Origin: an uncultured Bacteroidales bacterium
GTDB taxonomy: Bacteria; Bacteroidota; Bacteroidia; Bacteroidales; F082
Direction of reading: 5' to 3'
Assembly (NCBI GenBank): GCA_946408345.1
Contig: CAMJRR010000004.1
Coordinates: forward strand, 109,648 to 173,647
Length of the DNA stretch: 64,000 nt
The notes beneath the pieces were generated by a model that worked only from the letters and a program-made list of their open reading frames with translations, was not told the origin of the DNA and searched no databases. Of this stretch, positions 1 through 8,059 are shown in pieces (position 1 is the stretch's first letter; each line of letters starts with the position of its first letter). The translations under genes were made by a program, and so were the position numbers.

Positions 1-1186
1 TAGGAGCTACCTTTAGGCCACCAATATTAATCACATCATCACGACGACCAACTAAATACAAGTAGCCTTCATCATCAATATAACCTAAATCTGTCATATA
101 GATTATACCGTTTTGAATTGTTTGAGCCGTTAACTCAGGTTCACCCCAATAACCTGCAGTTACAGTATTACTACGAATTGCAATAATACCAGGATTATTC
201 TTTGTCGCATGAATTGGTTTATAATCTTCATCTACAATAAAAATATCAACTCCTGGATTTGCTTTTCCAACACATCCAATTTCCTTGTGAACGCTATTAT
301 AATCTATATAACAAACTGCTCCTACTTCCGAACCACCATAAGCATCAAATTTCCTAACATGAGGTAATAATTCTATTAGCTTTTCCTTATCTCCACCAGG
401 AAGAGCTGAAGAAGAAGAATACAAAAAGTCTAGTTGACTATCTAGTTTTGCTAATTCTTTAGAAGCAAGCATTAGAACATAATGAACGGCTGATGGTGGC
501 AAGTATAATGAAGTAACATTGTATTTATTGATATTCTCAAAAAACAATTTTAAATTTTTGAAACCATCCATTAAAAGAACCGTACTACCTTTAACCATAG
601 ACATGTGCGTTTTTCTTAATCCAGCAGCATGATTCATAGGTGTTGGGATAAGCCAAACATTGTTTGAATTATAATTTAATATGGCATTCTGTGACTCACA
701 CATATTCATCTGAGCATAATGTGTTATCATCACGCCTTTAGATTTACCTGTAGTACCTGTAGTATAAAGTATTTCTTGCAAGGATTGTTCCTCTGGAAAT
801 TCTAAGTAATCAACAGTGTTTTCTATAAGTTCATCAATAGAAACACCTAATAAAGAAAGAGGATGTTCCCCATTAAGTATCAGCTTTGGATTAATATCTT
901 TTGAAATCTCTTGTATTCTGTCTAATGGAGCTCCTTTTTCTACTGGAACATGTATGGCACCTACCAAATGTATACTATAACAACAAGCTAAAAACTCGAC
1001 TGTATGAGATGCTTCCACAATAACACGGTCTCCTTTGTTGACACCCTGTTTTTTAAGGAGAATAGCTACACCTGAAATAAGCTTCCACAACTTATAATAA
1101 TCCACAATACGATCAGAAGCTATAATTGCTGTCTTATTTGGATGATTACAGCTATGACTATAAATGCAATTTACTATTGAGCGCAT
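1..1186 (-). CDS. AMP-dependent acyl ligase (ANL superfamily), 3' end cut off by window
   Basis: This gene should activate a carboxylic acid as an acyl-adenylate, probably for loading onto the acyl carrier protein encoded two genes upstream. About 395 residues are visible and the C-terminus lies outside the window. The phosphate-binding loop YTTGTTGKSKG is at residues 141-151, an A5-like DAYGGSE follows, and the A7/A8 region TDLGYIDDEG and VGRRDDVINIGG comes near residues 365-385. I chose the ATG at 1184-1186, 10 bp after the acyltransferase stop. The substrate cannot be read from the sequence. The family is certain; the partner ACP is inferred from the neighbourhood. Confidence 0.88.
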   Translation of the reverse strand, partial: MRSIVNCIYSHSCNHPNKTAIIASDRIVDYYKLWKLISGVAILLKKQGVNKGDRVIVEASHTVEFLACCYSIHLVGAIHVPVEKGAPLDRIQEISKDINPKLILNGEHPLSLLGVSIDELIENTVDYLEFPEEQSLQEILYTTGTTGKSKGVMITHYAQMNMCESQNAILNYNSNNVWLIPTPMNHAAGLRKTHMSMVKGSTVLLMDGFKNLKLFFENINKYNVTSLYLPPSAVHYVLMLASKELAKLDSQLDFLYSSSSALPGGDKEKLIELLPHVRKFDAYGGSEVGAVCYIDYNSVHKEIGCVGKANPGVDIFIVDEDYKPIHATKNNPGIIAIRSNTVTAGYWGEPELTAQTIQNGIIYMTDLGYIDDEGYLYLVGRRDDVINIGGLKVAP

Positions 1187-1196
1187 ATAAATGAAT

Positions 1197-1769
1197 TTAA
1201 GAATTATGTTTATTATAAAACTTGGTCCACTCGGCTTCCGCCATCTCGTCAGATAATTCCTGATTTTTAAATTTAACAGTTTGTCCCTTGCTCATTTTTC
1301 GAAGTGCGACAAACATATCAAAACGACCTGTAGGTTTTGCTGGATTACCTGAAGCAAGTGAATTCTCAGGAATATCTGAAGTCACAACACTTCCAGAAGA
1401 AATAATACAATTCTGATTAATTCTAACATTTGACATTATTGTACAATATGCTGAAATGTAAACATTATCCATTATCTCAATACATCCAACTTTCTCCCAA
1501 TGTCCAAAATCAGAATCAGGATATGCTGTTTTTAAAAAGCGATTAATGACATCATGAGGGACAATATGTGCTGTTTTATGAACAATAACATTATTGTGCA
1601 ATTTGATAAGTTTAGGATAAAGAGGCAACAACCATGGTCCCCATCTGCAATTTTCACCAATTGCTCCAAGAATGTCATGTTTTTTTAAATAAGCCGCTCT
1701 CTTATCTGCAGTTCTGCATAATAAAAGACGTATACTATGGTATAATCTTTCTCGCCTCATCTCATTCAA
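1197..1769 (-). CDS. left-handed beta-helix (hexapeptide repeat) acyltransferase
   Basis: This is a 190-residue protein of the maltose/galactoside O-acetyltransferase-like hexapeptide family. Imperfect hexapeptide turns run from about residue 70 to 145, with NVYISAYCTIMSNVRINQN and the typical closing SVVTSDIPENSLASGNPAK. Its start overlaps the stop of the ACP gene by 4 bp (ATGA), so the two are translationally coupled. With an ACP and an AMP ligase on either side, the likely role is to transfer an activated acyl group to a hydroxyl or amine of a surface glycan. Donor and acceptor are inferences. A plain acetyl-CoA acetyltransferase is the alternative. Confidence 0.82.
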   Translation of the reverse strand: MNEMRRERLYHSIRLLLCRTADKRAAYLKKHDILGAIGENCRWGPWLLPLYPKLIKLHNNVIVHKTAHIVPHDVINRFLKTAYPDSDFGHWEKVGCIEIMDNVYISAYCTIMSNVRINQNCIISSGSVVTSDIPENSLASGNPAKPTGRFDMFVALRKMSKGQTVKFKNQELSDEMAEAEWTKFYNKHNS

Positions 1770-2002
1770 TCTTTTTTAAGTGAATCAACCATTTTGGATA
1801 TGGCATCAACAGAATTGAAATTTTCAGGTATAAGCTCCTCAATTGTAATTTCAATACCAAACTTTTCACTCAAATTTGCCACAAGTGACATTAGTTCAAA
1901 AGAATCTATGTAACCTTTTTCAATAATATCAGTTACATTCTCCAAATTCTTTGTAGGCTTGATTTCTTTTAATATGGCCAAAACTTGTTCTCGTGTAGTC
2001 AT
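1766..2002 (-). CDS. acyl carrier protein
   Basis: This 78-residue acidic protein has the carrier-protein signature YIDSFELMSL. Ser34 is the expected 4'-phosphopantetheine attachment site. Length and predicted helical pattern fit a free-standing ACP, not a peptidyl carrier domain. It sits between the fumarase-like pair and the acyltransferase plus AMP ligase, so it is probably dedicated to this pathway and not to fatty-acid synthesis. It is one of three ACP genes in the window; the other two are at 29872-30108 and 33421-33651. A 59-bp gap separates it from the upstream hydratase gene. Confidence 0.92.
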   Translation of the reverse strand: MTTREQVLAILKEIKPTKNLENVTDIIEKGYIDSFELMSLVANLSEKFGIEITIEELIPENFNSVDAISKMVDSLKKD

Positions 2003-2061
2003 AATTATTTTCTCCTATTTATTGATTTATTTTAGAATTCATTTAAAATCTATTTCATACG

Positions 2062-2907
2062 TTATAATTCCACACTCGCCTTTCTCGGCTCGAAGCAACA
2101 ACAAGGTCTCAATGCCACAATGCGAACACCACTAGCACGTTGCGGACCTACTTTAGCGAAAGTCGCTAAAACGCTATGCTTTCCTCCTAATCCAAGAGGG
2201 CCAATGTTAGCTTCATTTACTTTTTCGGTTATCTTTTTTTCAAAATCAGACTGCTCGTTGAAGTCACCATAAACCATGGCTTCCATCATCATACTTGTGG
2301 CTTCAAATTGTGAACGGCCAACGCCTATGGCAAGCACACAAGGACTGCATCCTAATTTGGAAACACCTTCTCTCGCCCGATTGACAATTTCATCTATCAC
2401 CACATCTACATTATGTTTATGGAAAATACGCTGTGTGATACCACGTATTGCAGGACCACCACCCAGCATTAATATTGTCAAACGAATGACATCCTCATCA
2501 ATAGGCTTAATAAGGATGGGCGAAGGTTTCAAAGCACCTGAATCAGGATTTAGCCCCCCGCTTTGGTCAATACGGGCATCATCGTCTCCCATAATGGCCA
2601 TCGGACGACCTGGGAGTTGGCGGAGTCCCATCTCCACACCTTCCATGATCTCATGCAACATCTCGCCCGAGACGGAACGGTTTTTCCCGACTTCGATGAA
2701 CAAATGCGGAATACCCGTGTCATCGCACAAGGGACTTCTCCGTTTCTCGGCAACGATGGCATTATCCAACACTTGCTGCATCACCCAGCACGATTGTGTG
2801 TTTGCTTCATCGGCAATTGCCTTGCGATAGACTTCTTTCTGGTCTTCACGGAAGGTAGAGCCTGCACGAACCAAACAATCTGCCACTTTTTCCTGTATGC
2901 TAATCAT
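2062..2907 (-). CDS. class I fumarase/tartrate dehydratase-type hydratase, alpha subunit
   Basis: This is the iron-sulfur catalytic subunit (281 residues) of a two-subunit hydro-lyase of the TtdA/class I fumarase type. Three cysteine-bearing motifs that could hold the [4Fe-4S] cluster are visible: CDDTG at residue 61, GCSPC at 187-190 and RPCCC near 269-271. The start at 2905-2907 is preferred over an ATG 27 bp upstream, because a strong Shine-Dalgarno (GGAAGGAG) lies just before it. It overlaps the beta gene by 8 bp. Family members hydrate fumarate, tartrate or mesaconate. With a PrpD-like dehydratase and a C-C lyase beside it, a methyl-branched or substituted dicarboxylate is plausible, but that is inference. 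Confidence 0.85.
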   Translation of the reverse strand: MISIQEKVADCLVRAGSTFREDQKEVYRKAIADEANTQSCWVMQQVLDNAIVAEKRRSPLCDDTGIPHLFIEVGKNRSVSGEMLHEIMEGVEMGLRQLPGRPMAIMGDDDARIDQSGGLNPDSGALKPSPILIKPIDEDVIRLTILMLGGGPAIRGITQRIFHKHNVDVVIDEIVNRAREGVSKLGCSPCVLAIGVGRSQFEATSMMMEAMVYGDFNEQSDFEKKITEKVNEANIGPLGLGGKHSVLATFAKVGPQRASGVRIVALRPCCCFEPRKASVEL

Positions 2908-3406
2908 AAATGCTCCTTCCTTTTGCTGCGCCAATAATGGCTTGATACTTAACCACTTTCAACCGATTCATAGCTTCCATACCCAATTCGGGGAAAGCCA
3001 CTACTTCTCGTTCCTCGGTTTGGCTCTCCAATAAGGCCGTAACTGGCGGAATCACAGCGAAAACAGCATTGTTTTCGGCTAATTTTTTCACGGTTTCCTT
3101 AGAGATGGCACCCTTACCAAGGTGCATTTTCACACCATGACGTGACAATGGCTCAAATGTACATTCAATTTCAACCTTGTTACTCGAAGTGGGACCAACG
3201 CCTGCGGGACTAACTGCAGTATGGAAAATGACCGCGCCTTGCAGGTCGATGCCCAAGTCTTTTACTGTTCCTTCCTCTGCGGCTTTCACGATTTTAGGCA
3301 GCACCGCGTCACGGCCAGTATAAATATACCCCGTAAGTGTCACCACATCGCCAACATTCAGTTTGCTGATGGTTTCATCGCTCAAAGGTGTTGTTAATTC
3401 TATCAT
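2900..3406 (-). CDS. class I fumarase/tartrate dehydratase-type hydratase, beta subunit
   Basis: This 168-residue protein matches the TtdB/fumarase C-terminal domain that partners the alpha subunit. It opens with LNVGDVVTLTGYIYTGRDA and contains the conserved stretch GPTSSNKVE and the later HLGKGAISKETV. The gene precedes and overlaps the alpha subunit, which is beta-alpha order on the transcript. Four bases separate it from the decarboxylase gene upstream, so both are in one operon. The family is secure; the natural substrate is unknown. It could act as a housekeeping fumarase, but its place in a surface-polymer locus argues for a dedicated role. Confidence 0.85.
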   Translation of the reverse strand: MIELTTPLSDETISKLNVGDVVTLTGYIYTGRDAVLPKIVKAAEEGTVKDLGIDLQGAVIFHTAVSPAGVGPTSSNKVEIECTFEPLSRHGVKMHLGKGAISKETVKKLAENNAVFAVIPPVTALLESQTEEREVVAFPELGMEAMNRLKVVKYQAIIGAAKGRSIYD

Positions 3407-3409
3407 AGT

Positions 3410-4540
3410 TTATTTCTTCAAATGGTTCATCAAAGCCACTTTCTGTTTTTTGTGATCAATGTTCAATTTCGGCATATCGGGACGTATCCCTTGGCGCACA
3501 TGCACATCGACAAAAGTCGGCATAACACTACTGCCAGGCAAGGTTTTCAACACGTTTTGCAGTTCTTCTTTGGTCGTTATGGAGTGGCCAATATTGTGAT
3601 AACCACAAGAGTTTGCCACCCCTGTCAGGTCTATCAACTGACCAGCAGACTGTTGTCCGCCCACCGATTCATTCACGCCGTTGTTCAGCACAATATGGAT
3701 GAGGTTCGAAGCCTTGTAGCGGCAATTGGTAGCCAATGCTCCCATGTGCATCACAGCGGCAGCATCGCCGTCGAATACGACAATCCGTTTGTCTGGACAG
3801 CCTAAAGCCAATCCCAAACCGACCGATGAAACATGTCCCATCGAACCCACATTCTGCCACTCGTGGCCTTCGCCGATACCGTGCAATTTCAATTGTTCGT
3901 TCACTTCTCGTGTGGCGCGACCCGTTGTGCCAAGATACACTGCATCTTCGCCAAATACATCGATAACTGCAGCAATGGCCTCTTCGCGATTCATCAGCGG
4001 ACTTTCGGCATAGGTTTGTTTTTTCTCCTTTTGCGTCAGAATGGCTTTCTTCGCTATCAAAGCCACTGGTGAGGAAATTTCACGAGCTTTGTTCACTGCC
4101 CAAGTGAATTTCTCGATGACAGTTTCGTCGCTGTCGAGGATTTTGTATGGGATGTCCATGTCTTTCATCAAGATGGGGGTCAATTCTCCTTGTTTCTTAT
4201 GTTGGGCATGATCGTTGATAGACGGGTCGCCACGCCAACCGATGACCAACAACATTGGGATGCCATACACACAATCGTGCGTGAGCGAAAGCAAAGGATT
4301 GGTCGCATTGCCGATACCTGAATTCTGCATATAGACTAAAGGCAACTTGCCCGTAGCCATATAGTGGCCAGCTGCAATGCCAATAGCATTGCCCTCATTG
4401 GCAGCCATAACGTGTTGTTTGGCCGTTAAGTTGTTGGTCATATATAGACAAAAGTCGTTTAACAACGAATCGGGTACGCCTGTGAAAAAGTCAACTCCCA
4501 TTTCGCTCAATGCATCAAATAATTCTTTTTGGTTTACCAT
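3410..4540 (-). CDS. thiamine-diphosphate 2-oxoacid decarboxylase, phosphonopyruvate/sulfopyruvate decarboxylase-like
   Basis: This 376-residue protein fuses the PYR and PP domains in the compact arrangement of phosphonopyruvate decarboxylase (AepY). The cofactor-activating glutamate is Glu49 in NEGNAIGIAAG. DHAQHKKQGE matches the DEPQH-QG signature of the family. The diphosphate/metal motif FDGDAAAVMHMG with the downstream NNG is near residues 250-285. In phosphonate producers a PEP mutase gene normally sits next to this enzyme, but none is found in the window. It may therefore decarboxylate another 3-substituted pyruvate made by the lyase and hydratases of this operon. Family confidence is high; substrate confidence is low. 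Confidence 0.85.
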   Translation of the reverse strand: MVNQKELFDALSEMGVDFFTGVPDSLLNDFCLYMTNNLTAKQHVMAANEGNAIGIAAGHYMATGKLPLVYMQNSGIGNATNPLLSLTHDCVYGIPMLLVIGWRGDPSINDHAQHKKQGELTPILMKDMDIPYKILDSDETVIEKFTWAVNKAREISSPVALIAKKAILTQKEKKQTYAESPLMNREEAIAAVIDVFGEDAVYLGTTGRATREVNEQLKLHGIGEGHEWQNVGSMGHVSSVGLGLALGCPDKRIVVFDGDAAAVMHMGALATNCRYKASNLIHIVLNNGVNESVGGQQSAGQLIDLTGVANSCGYHNIGHSITTKEELQNVLKTLPGSSVMPTFVDVHVRQGIRPDMPKLNIDHKKQKVALMNHLKK

Positions 4541-4544
4541 TCTT

Positions 4545-5888
4545 TTACAAGTCTTTTATTAATTCCGAAACCTTAGCGTTCGGTTTACTAACCATTTTAT
4601 AAATTGATTCAAACACCGCTCTGTCAACTTGTCCGTAAGCCATCAAGTCTTCGTATCGTCCACGAAATTCTTCTTCACTCATCGGATTTTCCGGTTCCCC
4701 TTTGGGAAAATCAACACGGTCAGAATAGGTGTTGCTATGGGTTGTCACGGTAAGCATTGCACTTTGTTTCTCAGGGAAAATGCGACTCATTTCTTCATCG
4801 GATACCACTTCAACTTTTTTTGTCAATGCTTTAACTGTTGCATCCGTCAAACATGCCTGCTCGAACTCTTTCAAACCCGCTTTGCCATAGATTAAAGCAA
4901 CAGCCGTACTGTAAGGGGTACTCATCTTAGCCGAATAAGGGCTTGCAATATCCGTATGGTCATGACCAGAAACGGCAAGACTATAAGTCTCCACCTTGAT
5001 TTTCTCTATTGCCTCAGGCTTCAAGCCAAATTGGTTTCGCAAATGAATTGCTGCTTCGACTGGAGGATGGGTATAACGGCAGGAAGCATACGGCTTGGTA
5101 TAGCTTTTCATGATGGCGTATGTGCCATTCAGCAAAGTCGACTTTATGGGTGTATTCTCATCACCAGTCATCATTTTCAGAAAGCCGCGATAACCGCCCA
5201 TAGGGTCGACATGGCCTTTGAAACCAGCCTTGGCTAATTGAAGACTGGTCAACGACAAAAGCGCCGTCTTAGCCACATTATATGGCTTCAACTCCGAGCC
5301 ATCGTCAAGCACCTTCAGCATTCCTGATGCAGACACACATGATGTGGCAAAAGCTTGATAGCGTTCTTCTTCTGTAAAACCAAGCATGTAGGCCGCAGCT
5401 AAAGTCGCCCCTATCGTACCGCATGTTCCCGTGGCATGAAAACCCATGGCCTTGTGTTGAGGCTGAATGGAAACCGCCAAAGTATAGGAAGCCTCATAAC
5501 CGATAATAGCCGCTTTCAACATTTCATCAACTCCAATGTTGTACCTTTGGGAAAGCGGTATCAACAATGAAAAAATAGGAGAACCAAGATGTATGATTCC
5601 CGAATTGGTTCCATCGTCAAAGTCCAAAGCATGGGCATTGAGACCATTCAAGAAAACAGCTTCTTTCAGAACAAGGTTTTTTCCTGTGCCTATGGCTTTG
5701 AAATCTCCCTTTTCAGAACAAGCAAAACTTAAATATTCTTCAAGTTTTTCCTTCTGAAAGGCGGTTCCCGCACAGGTCACTGCCAAATAGTCAAGCAGCG
5801 AACGCTTTGCCCTTGCCATCACAACAGATGGAATCTCCTGATGAACTATCTTGTCGATTCCGTAGAAAAAAGATTGTGAGACATTCAT
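4545..5888 (-). CDS. MmgE/PrpD-family dehydratase (2-methylcitrate dehydratase-like)
   Basis: This 447-residue protein belongs to the PrpD/cis-aconitate decarboxylase superfamily, whose members dehydrate or decarboxylate tricarboxylic acids without an iron-sulfur cluster. Family hallmarks include LDFDDGTN (near residue 90), GYEASYTLAVSIQPQH, GFHATGTCGTIGA (near 150) and ASCRYTHPPVEAAI (near 270). The gene lies 4 bp upstream of the decarboxylase gene and 5 bp downstream of the aldo/keto reductase. Normal propionate-catabolism partners (prpB, prpC) are absent. This points to an unusual tricarboxylate or branched-acid intermediate, though the exact reaction cannot be read from sequence. Confidence 0.85.
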   Translation of the reverse strand: MNVSQSFFYGIDKIVHQEIPSVVMARAKRSLLDYLAVTCAGTAFQKEKLEEYLSFACSEKGDFKAIGTGKNLVLKEAVFLNGLNAHALDFDDGTNSGIIHLGSPIFSLLIPLSQRYNIGVDEMLKAAIIGYEASYTLAVSIQPQHKAMGFHATGTCGTIGATLAAAYMLGFTEEERYQAFATSCVSASGMLKVLDDGSELKPYNVAKTALLSLTSLQLAKAGFKGHVDPMGGYRGFLKMMTGDENTPIKSTLLNGTYAIMKSYTKPYASCRYTHPPVEAAIHLRNQFGLKPEAIEKIKVETYSLAVSGHDHTDIASPYSAKMSTPYSTAVALIYGKAGLKEFEQACLTDATVKALTKKVEVVSDEEMSRIFPEKQSAMLTVTTHSNTYSDRVDFPKGEPENPMSEEEFRGRYEDLMAYGQVDRAVFESIYKMVSKPNAKVSELIKDL

Positions 5889-5893
5889 TACCT

Positions 5894-6835
5894 TTAGAAA
5901 AATTTGAAATAAGCCGGACTATCGGGCTTAGCTATCTCCCAAGCTTCGTCCATAGCTGCAACGATGCTTTCCGGCAATGGGCCTTTCTTTGCCGCAGCTA
6001 AGTTTTGTTCCATCTGCTCCTGACTCGAAGCGCCCAACAAGATGCCATCATCTAGCTCTGATTTCATGCAAGAGTGGTTCACCATCCAACGATAAGCAGA
6101 CTCAACCATCACTATGCCTTCCTTTTCGCAGGCCAAACGGATTTCCTCAATGGCATCGAAATAGGAGTTTTTCCAATAGCGATCACGATAGCTCTTCAGT
6201 CGGGCAAAACGACCAGGTTGGGGCGTGTCTTCAAAATGATGGTGCTTGCCGGTAAGTAAGCCTCCCGCTAAGGGATTGAACGCATAAAAACGCATCCTCA
6301 ACGAACGGATTGCTGGAAAAAGCTCAGGATCCACATTACGGCAAAGCGCATTGTACATGCCTTGATACACGGTAGGACGAGGGCAACCGATTTTGTCACA
6401 TTTGTAGGCGATGTCAACCACTTGCCAAGCGGGATAATTGCTAAGACCAAGTTCCTTGACCTTGCCCTGCTCATGCAGTTTCGCAACAGTCTCCAAGGCT
6501 TCCTCTATAGGAGTCTTTTCGTCGGGAAAATGGAAATAGAGCAAGTCGACGCTATCGCGTTTCATGCGACGCAACGATTCAGGAAATTCCAGCATGATGG
6601 TGGCTCTATCCAGTTTCCCTGTAATGCGTGGATGCACTTTCGTCGCTATCTCATATCTTTGCGGATCCAACTTTGGCAGAATCTCACCAAGGTAGTTTTC
6701 CGTTGTACCGTTATTATAGACGTATGCTGTATCCAGCTCCCTTCCACCTGTGGCAAGGTAGGCATCCACCATGGTGCGGCTAGCCTCCAAGTCCAACTGC
6801 GGACCGAAGTTCATGGTTCCTAAAACAATCTTCAT
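5894..6835 (-). CDS. aldo/keto reductase (AKR7/YajO-like)
   Basis: This 313-residue NAD(P)H-dependent oxidoreductase has the catalytic tetrad visible: Asp and Tyr in LDTAYVYNNG, Lys in ATKVHPR and His in YFHFPDEKT. GLSNYPAWQV and the cofactor-binding tail GASSQEQMEQNL near the C-terminus are typical of AKR7-like enzymes. It sits in the same run as a decarboxylase that would release an aldehyde, so reduction of that aldehyde to an alcohol is a reasonable guess. General aldehyde detoxification would be the default role if the operon link is accidental. Confidence 0.87.
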   Translation of the reverse strand: MKIVLGTMNFGPQLDLEASRTMVDAYLATGGRELDTAYVYNNGTTENYLGEILPKLDPQRYEIATKVHPRITGKLDRATIMLEFPESLRRMKRDSVDLLYFHFPDEKTPIEEALETVAKLHEQGKVKELGLSNYPAWQVVDIAYKCDKIGCPRPTVYQGMYNALCRNVDPELFPAIRSLRMRFYAFNPLAGGLLTGKHHHFEDTPQPGRFARLKSYRDRYWKNSYFDAIEEIRLACEKEGIVMVESAYRWMVNHSCMKSELDDGILLGASSQEQMEQNLAAAKKGPLPESIVAAMDEAWEIAKPDSPAYFKFF

Positions 6836-6886
6836 GACATTTCCTTTAAAAATGTTGTAGTAAAGGCATAGCGCACTACGTCTCTA

Positions 6887-8032
6887 CTATTCCTTTTCAC
6901 CCAATACAAGGCTCAAGACTGAATCCTCATTTTTGACCACACCGTAAACTGCGGCCCGTTTGACAATCTTTTCCGCCCAGCGACGGTGAGGTCCAATTTC
7001 ATTCATCTTGTCACCATGGGCACTCTTGACTACACCGCCCGACGTGTTCAAAATCTGCACTGCATCGTTGTACTCTTCTTCTACCACGGTAAACATCGCA
7101 TTCACGAACCGAGCATGAGTGGGATGGATGATGGTCTTGCCCACAAAGCCGTTAGCGCGATCAATAAGCACTTCTTTCATCAAACCATCAATTGCAGGAT
7201 TCACAATCTCCTGCCCCTTGATGAGCGCATTATGGAAATTGCGTTTGATGACGTCGTTGATGTCATCGTCCTTGTAAGCGCGGAAATACTCCCATACCGC
7301 AGCCGATACACAATAGTCGTTATAACGGTTAAAGAAATTGAGCACATCACTCAATGCATCACGTACGGGCATTATGTCATAAACCGTCGAGTTGATACCA
7401 CGGCGCACACCGAACAAAGAAGACATATCAGTTCCCCCAACACGGATATTCAGAATCAAATCCCTGTAGGGTTCAAGGATGTTGCGCAACAATAATAACT
7501 CCTGCCCACGAAGCTCGCGGAAAGCCACCTCAGGTCCTTCCAAAATGGGCATACCATACAACACCACACCAAGCCTATTGTTGACTTTCACCAAGGTCTG
7601 CAAGACATGCAGCGCATTCTTGCTGCTGAACTTCGGGAAGTTGAATCCTGTCAACACCGAGGCTTGTTTGACCGTCATGCGACTAGCGAAACGCTCAAAC
7701 TGTTCGGGATTGCGGACACGGACAAAAATCAACGGAATGTCATCGTGGGTGAGCTCACCAGCAGCTATCTTGTCGGCAAAGAAGTCCATGTGGTCGAGGA
7801 TGTTCTGCTCGGCAATCGGCAGGTCTTCCTCCTTGATGGCATCCTCACAGCACATCACCAGCGAGGTGACATCCAACTGATGGTGCAACACCTTCTCCTT
7901 GATGTCCTTGGTGCCAGGCATGTAAAGCGTCGCTCCGAGACAATATTGCAGGGTGTCGCGGTCGGTGTATTTGTTGAATTCAACGGGGGCTTTGACGAAG
8001 TTGAATCCCGTGTTGTAACTATGATGACGCAT
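6887..8032 (-). CDS. HpcH/HpaI aldolase / citrate lyase beta-like C-C bond lyase
   Basis: This 381-residue protein resembles the longer CitE-like TIM-barrel lyases (C-C bond lyase family) rather than the roughly 290-residue citrate lyase beta subunit. Visible features are SLVMCCEDAI (acidic metal ligands near residue 61), VRVRNPEQF, the metal/substrate loop LNIRVGGTDMSSLFG (near 196-210) and GFVGKTIIHPTHARFVNA (near 300). Long CitE-like lyases of this kind are also known from tellurium-resistance-associated biosynthetic modules together with ATP-grasp ligases, which are present upstream here. Its probable job is condensation or cleavage of a short hydroxy acid that feeds the PrpD/fumarase-like steps. 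Confidence 0.78.
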   Translation of the reverse strand: MRHHSYNTGFNFVKAPVEFNKYTDRDTLQYCLGATLYMPGTKDIKEKVLHHQLDVTSLVMCCEDAIKEEDLPIAEQNILDHMDFFADKIAAGELTHDDIPLIFVRVRNPEQFERFASRMTVKQASVLTGFNFPKFSSKNALHVLQTLVKVNNRLGVVLYGMPILEGPEVAFRELRGQELLLLRNILEPYRDLILNIRVGGTDMSSLFGVRRGINSTVYDIMPVRDALSDVLNFFNRYNDYCVSAAVWEYFRAYKDDDINDVIKRNFHNALIKGQEIVNPAIDGLMKEVLIDRANGFVGKTIIHPTHARFVNAMFTVVEEEYNDAVQILNTSGGVVKSAHGDKMNEIGPHRRWAEKIVKRAAVYGVVKNEDSVLSLVLGEKE

Positions 8033-8059
8033 AAACAGTTGACAGTTTTCAGTTAGCAG

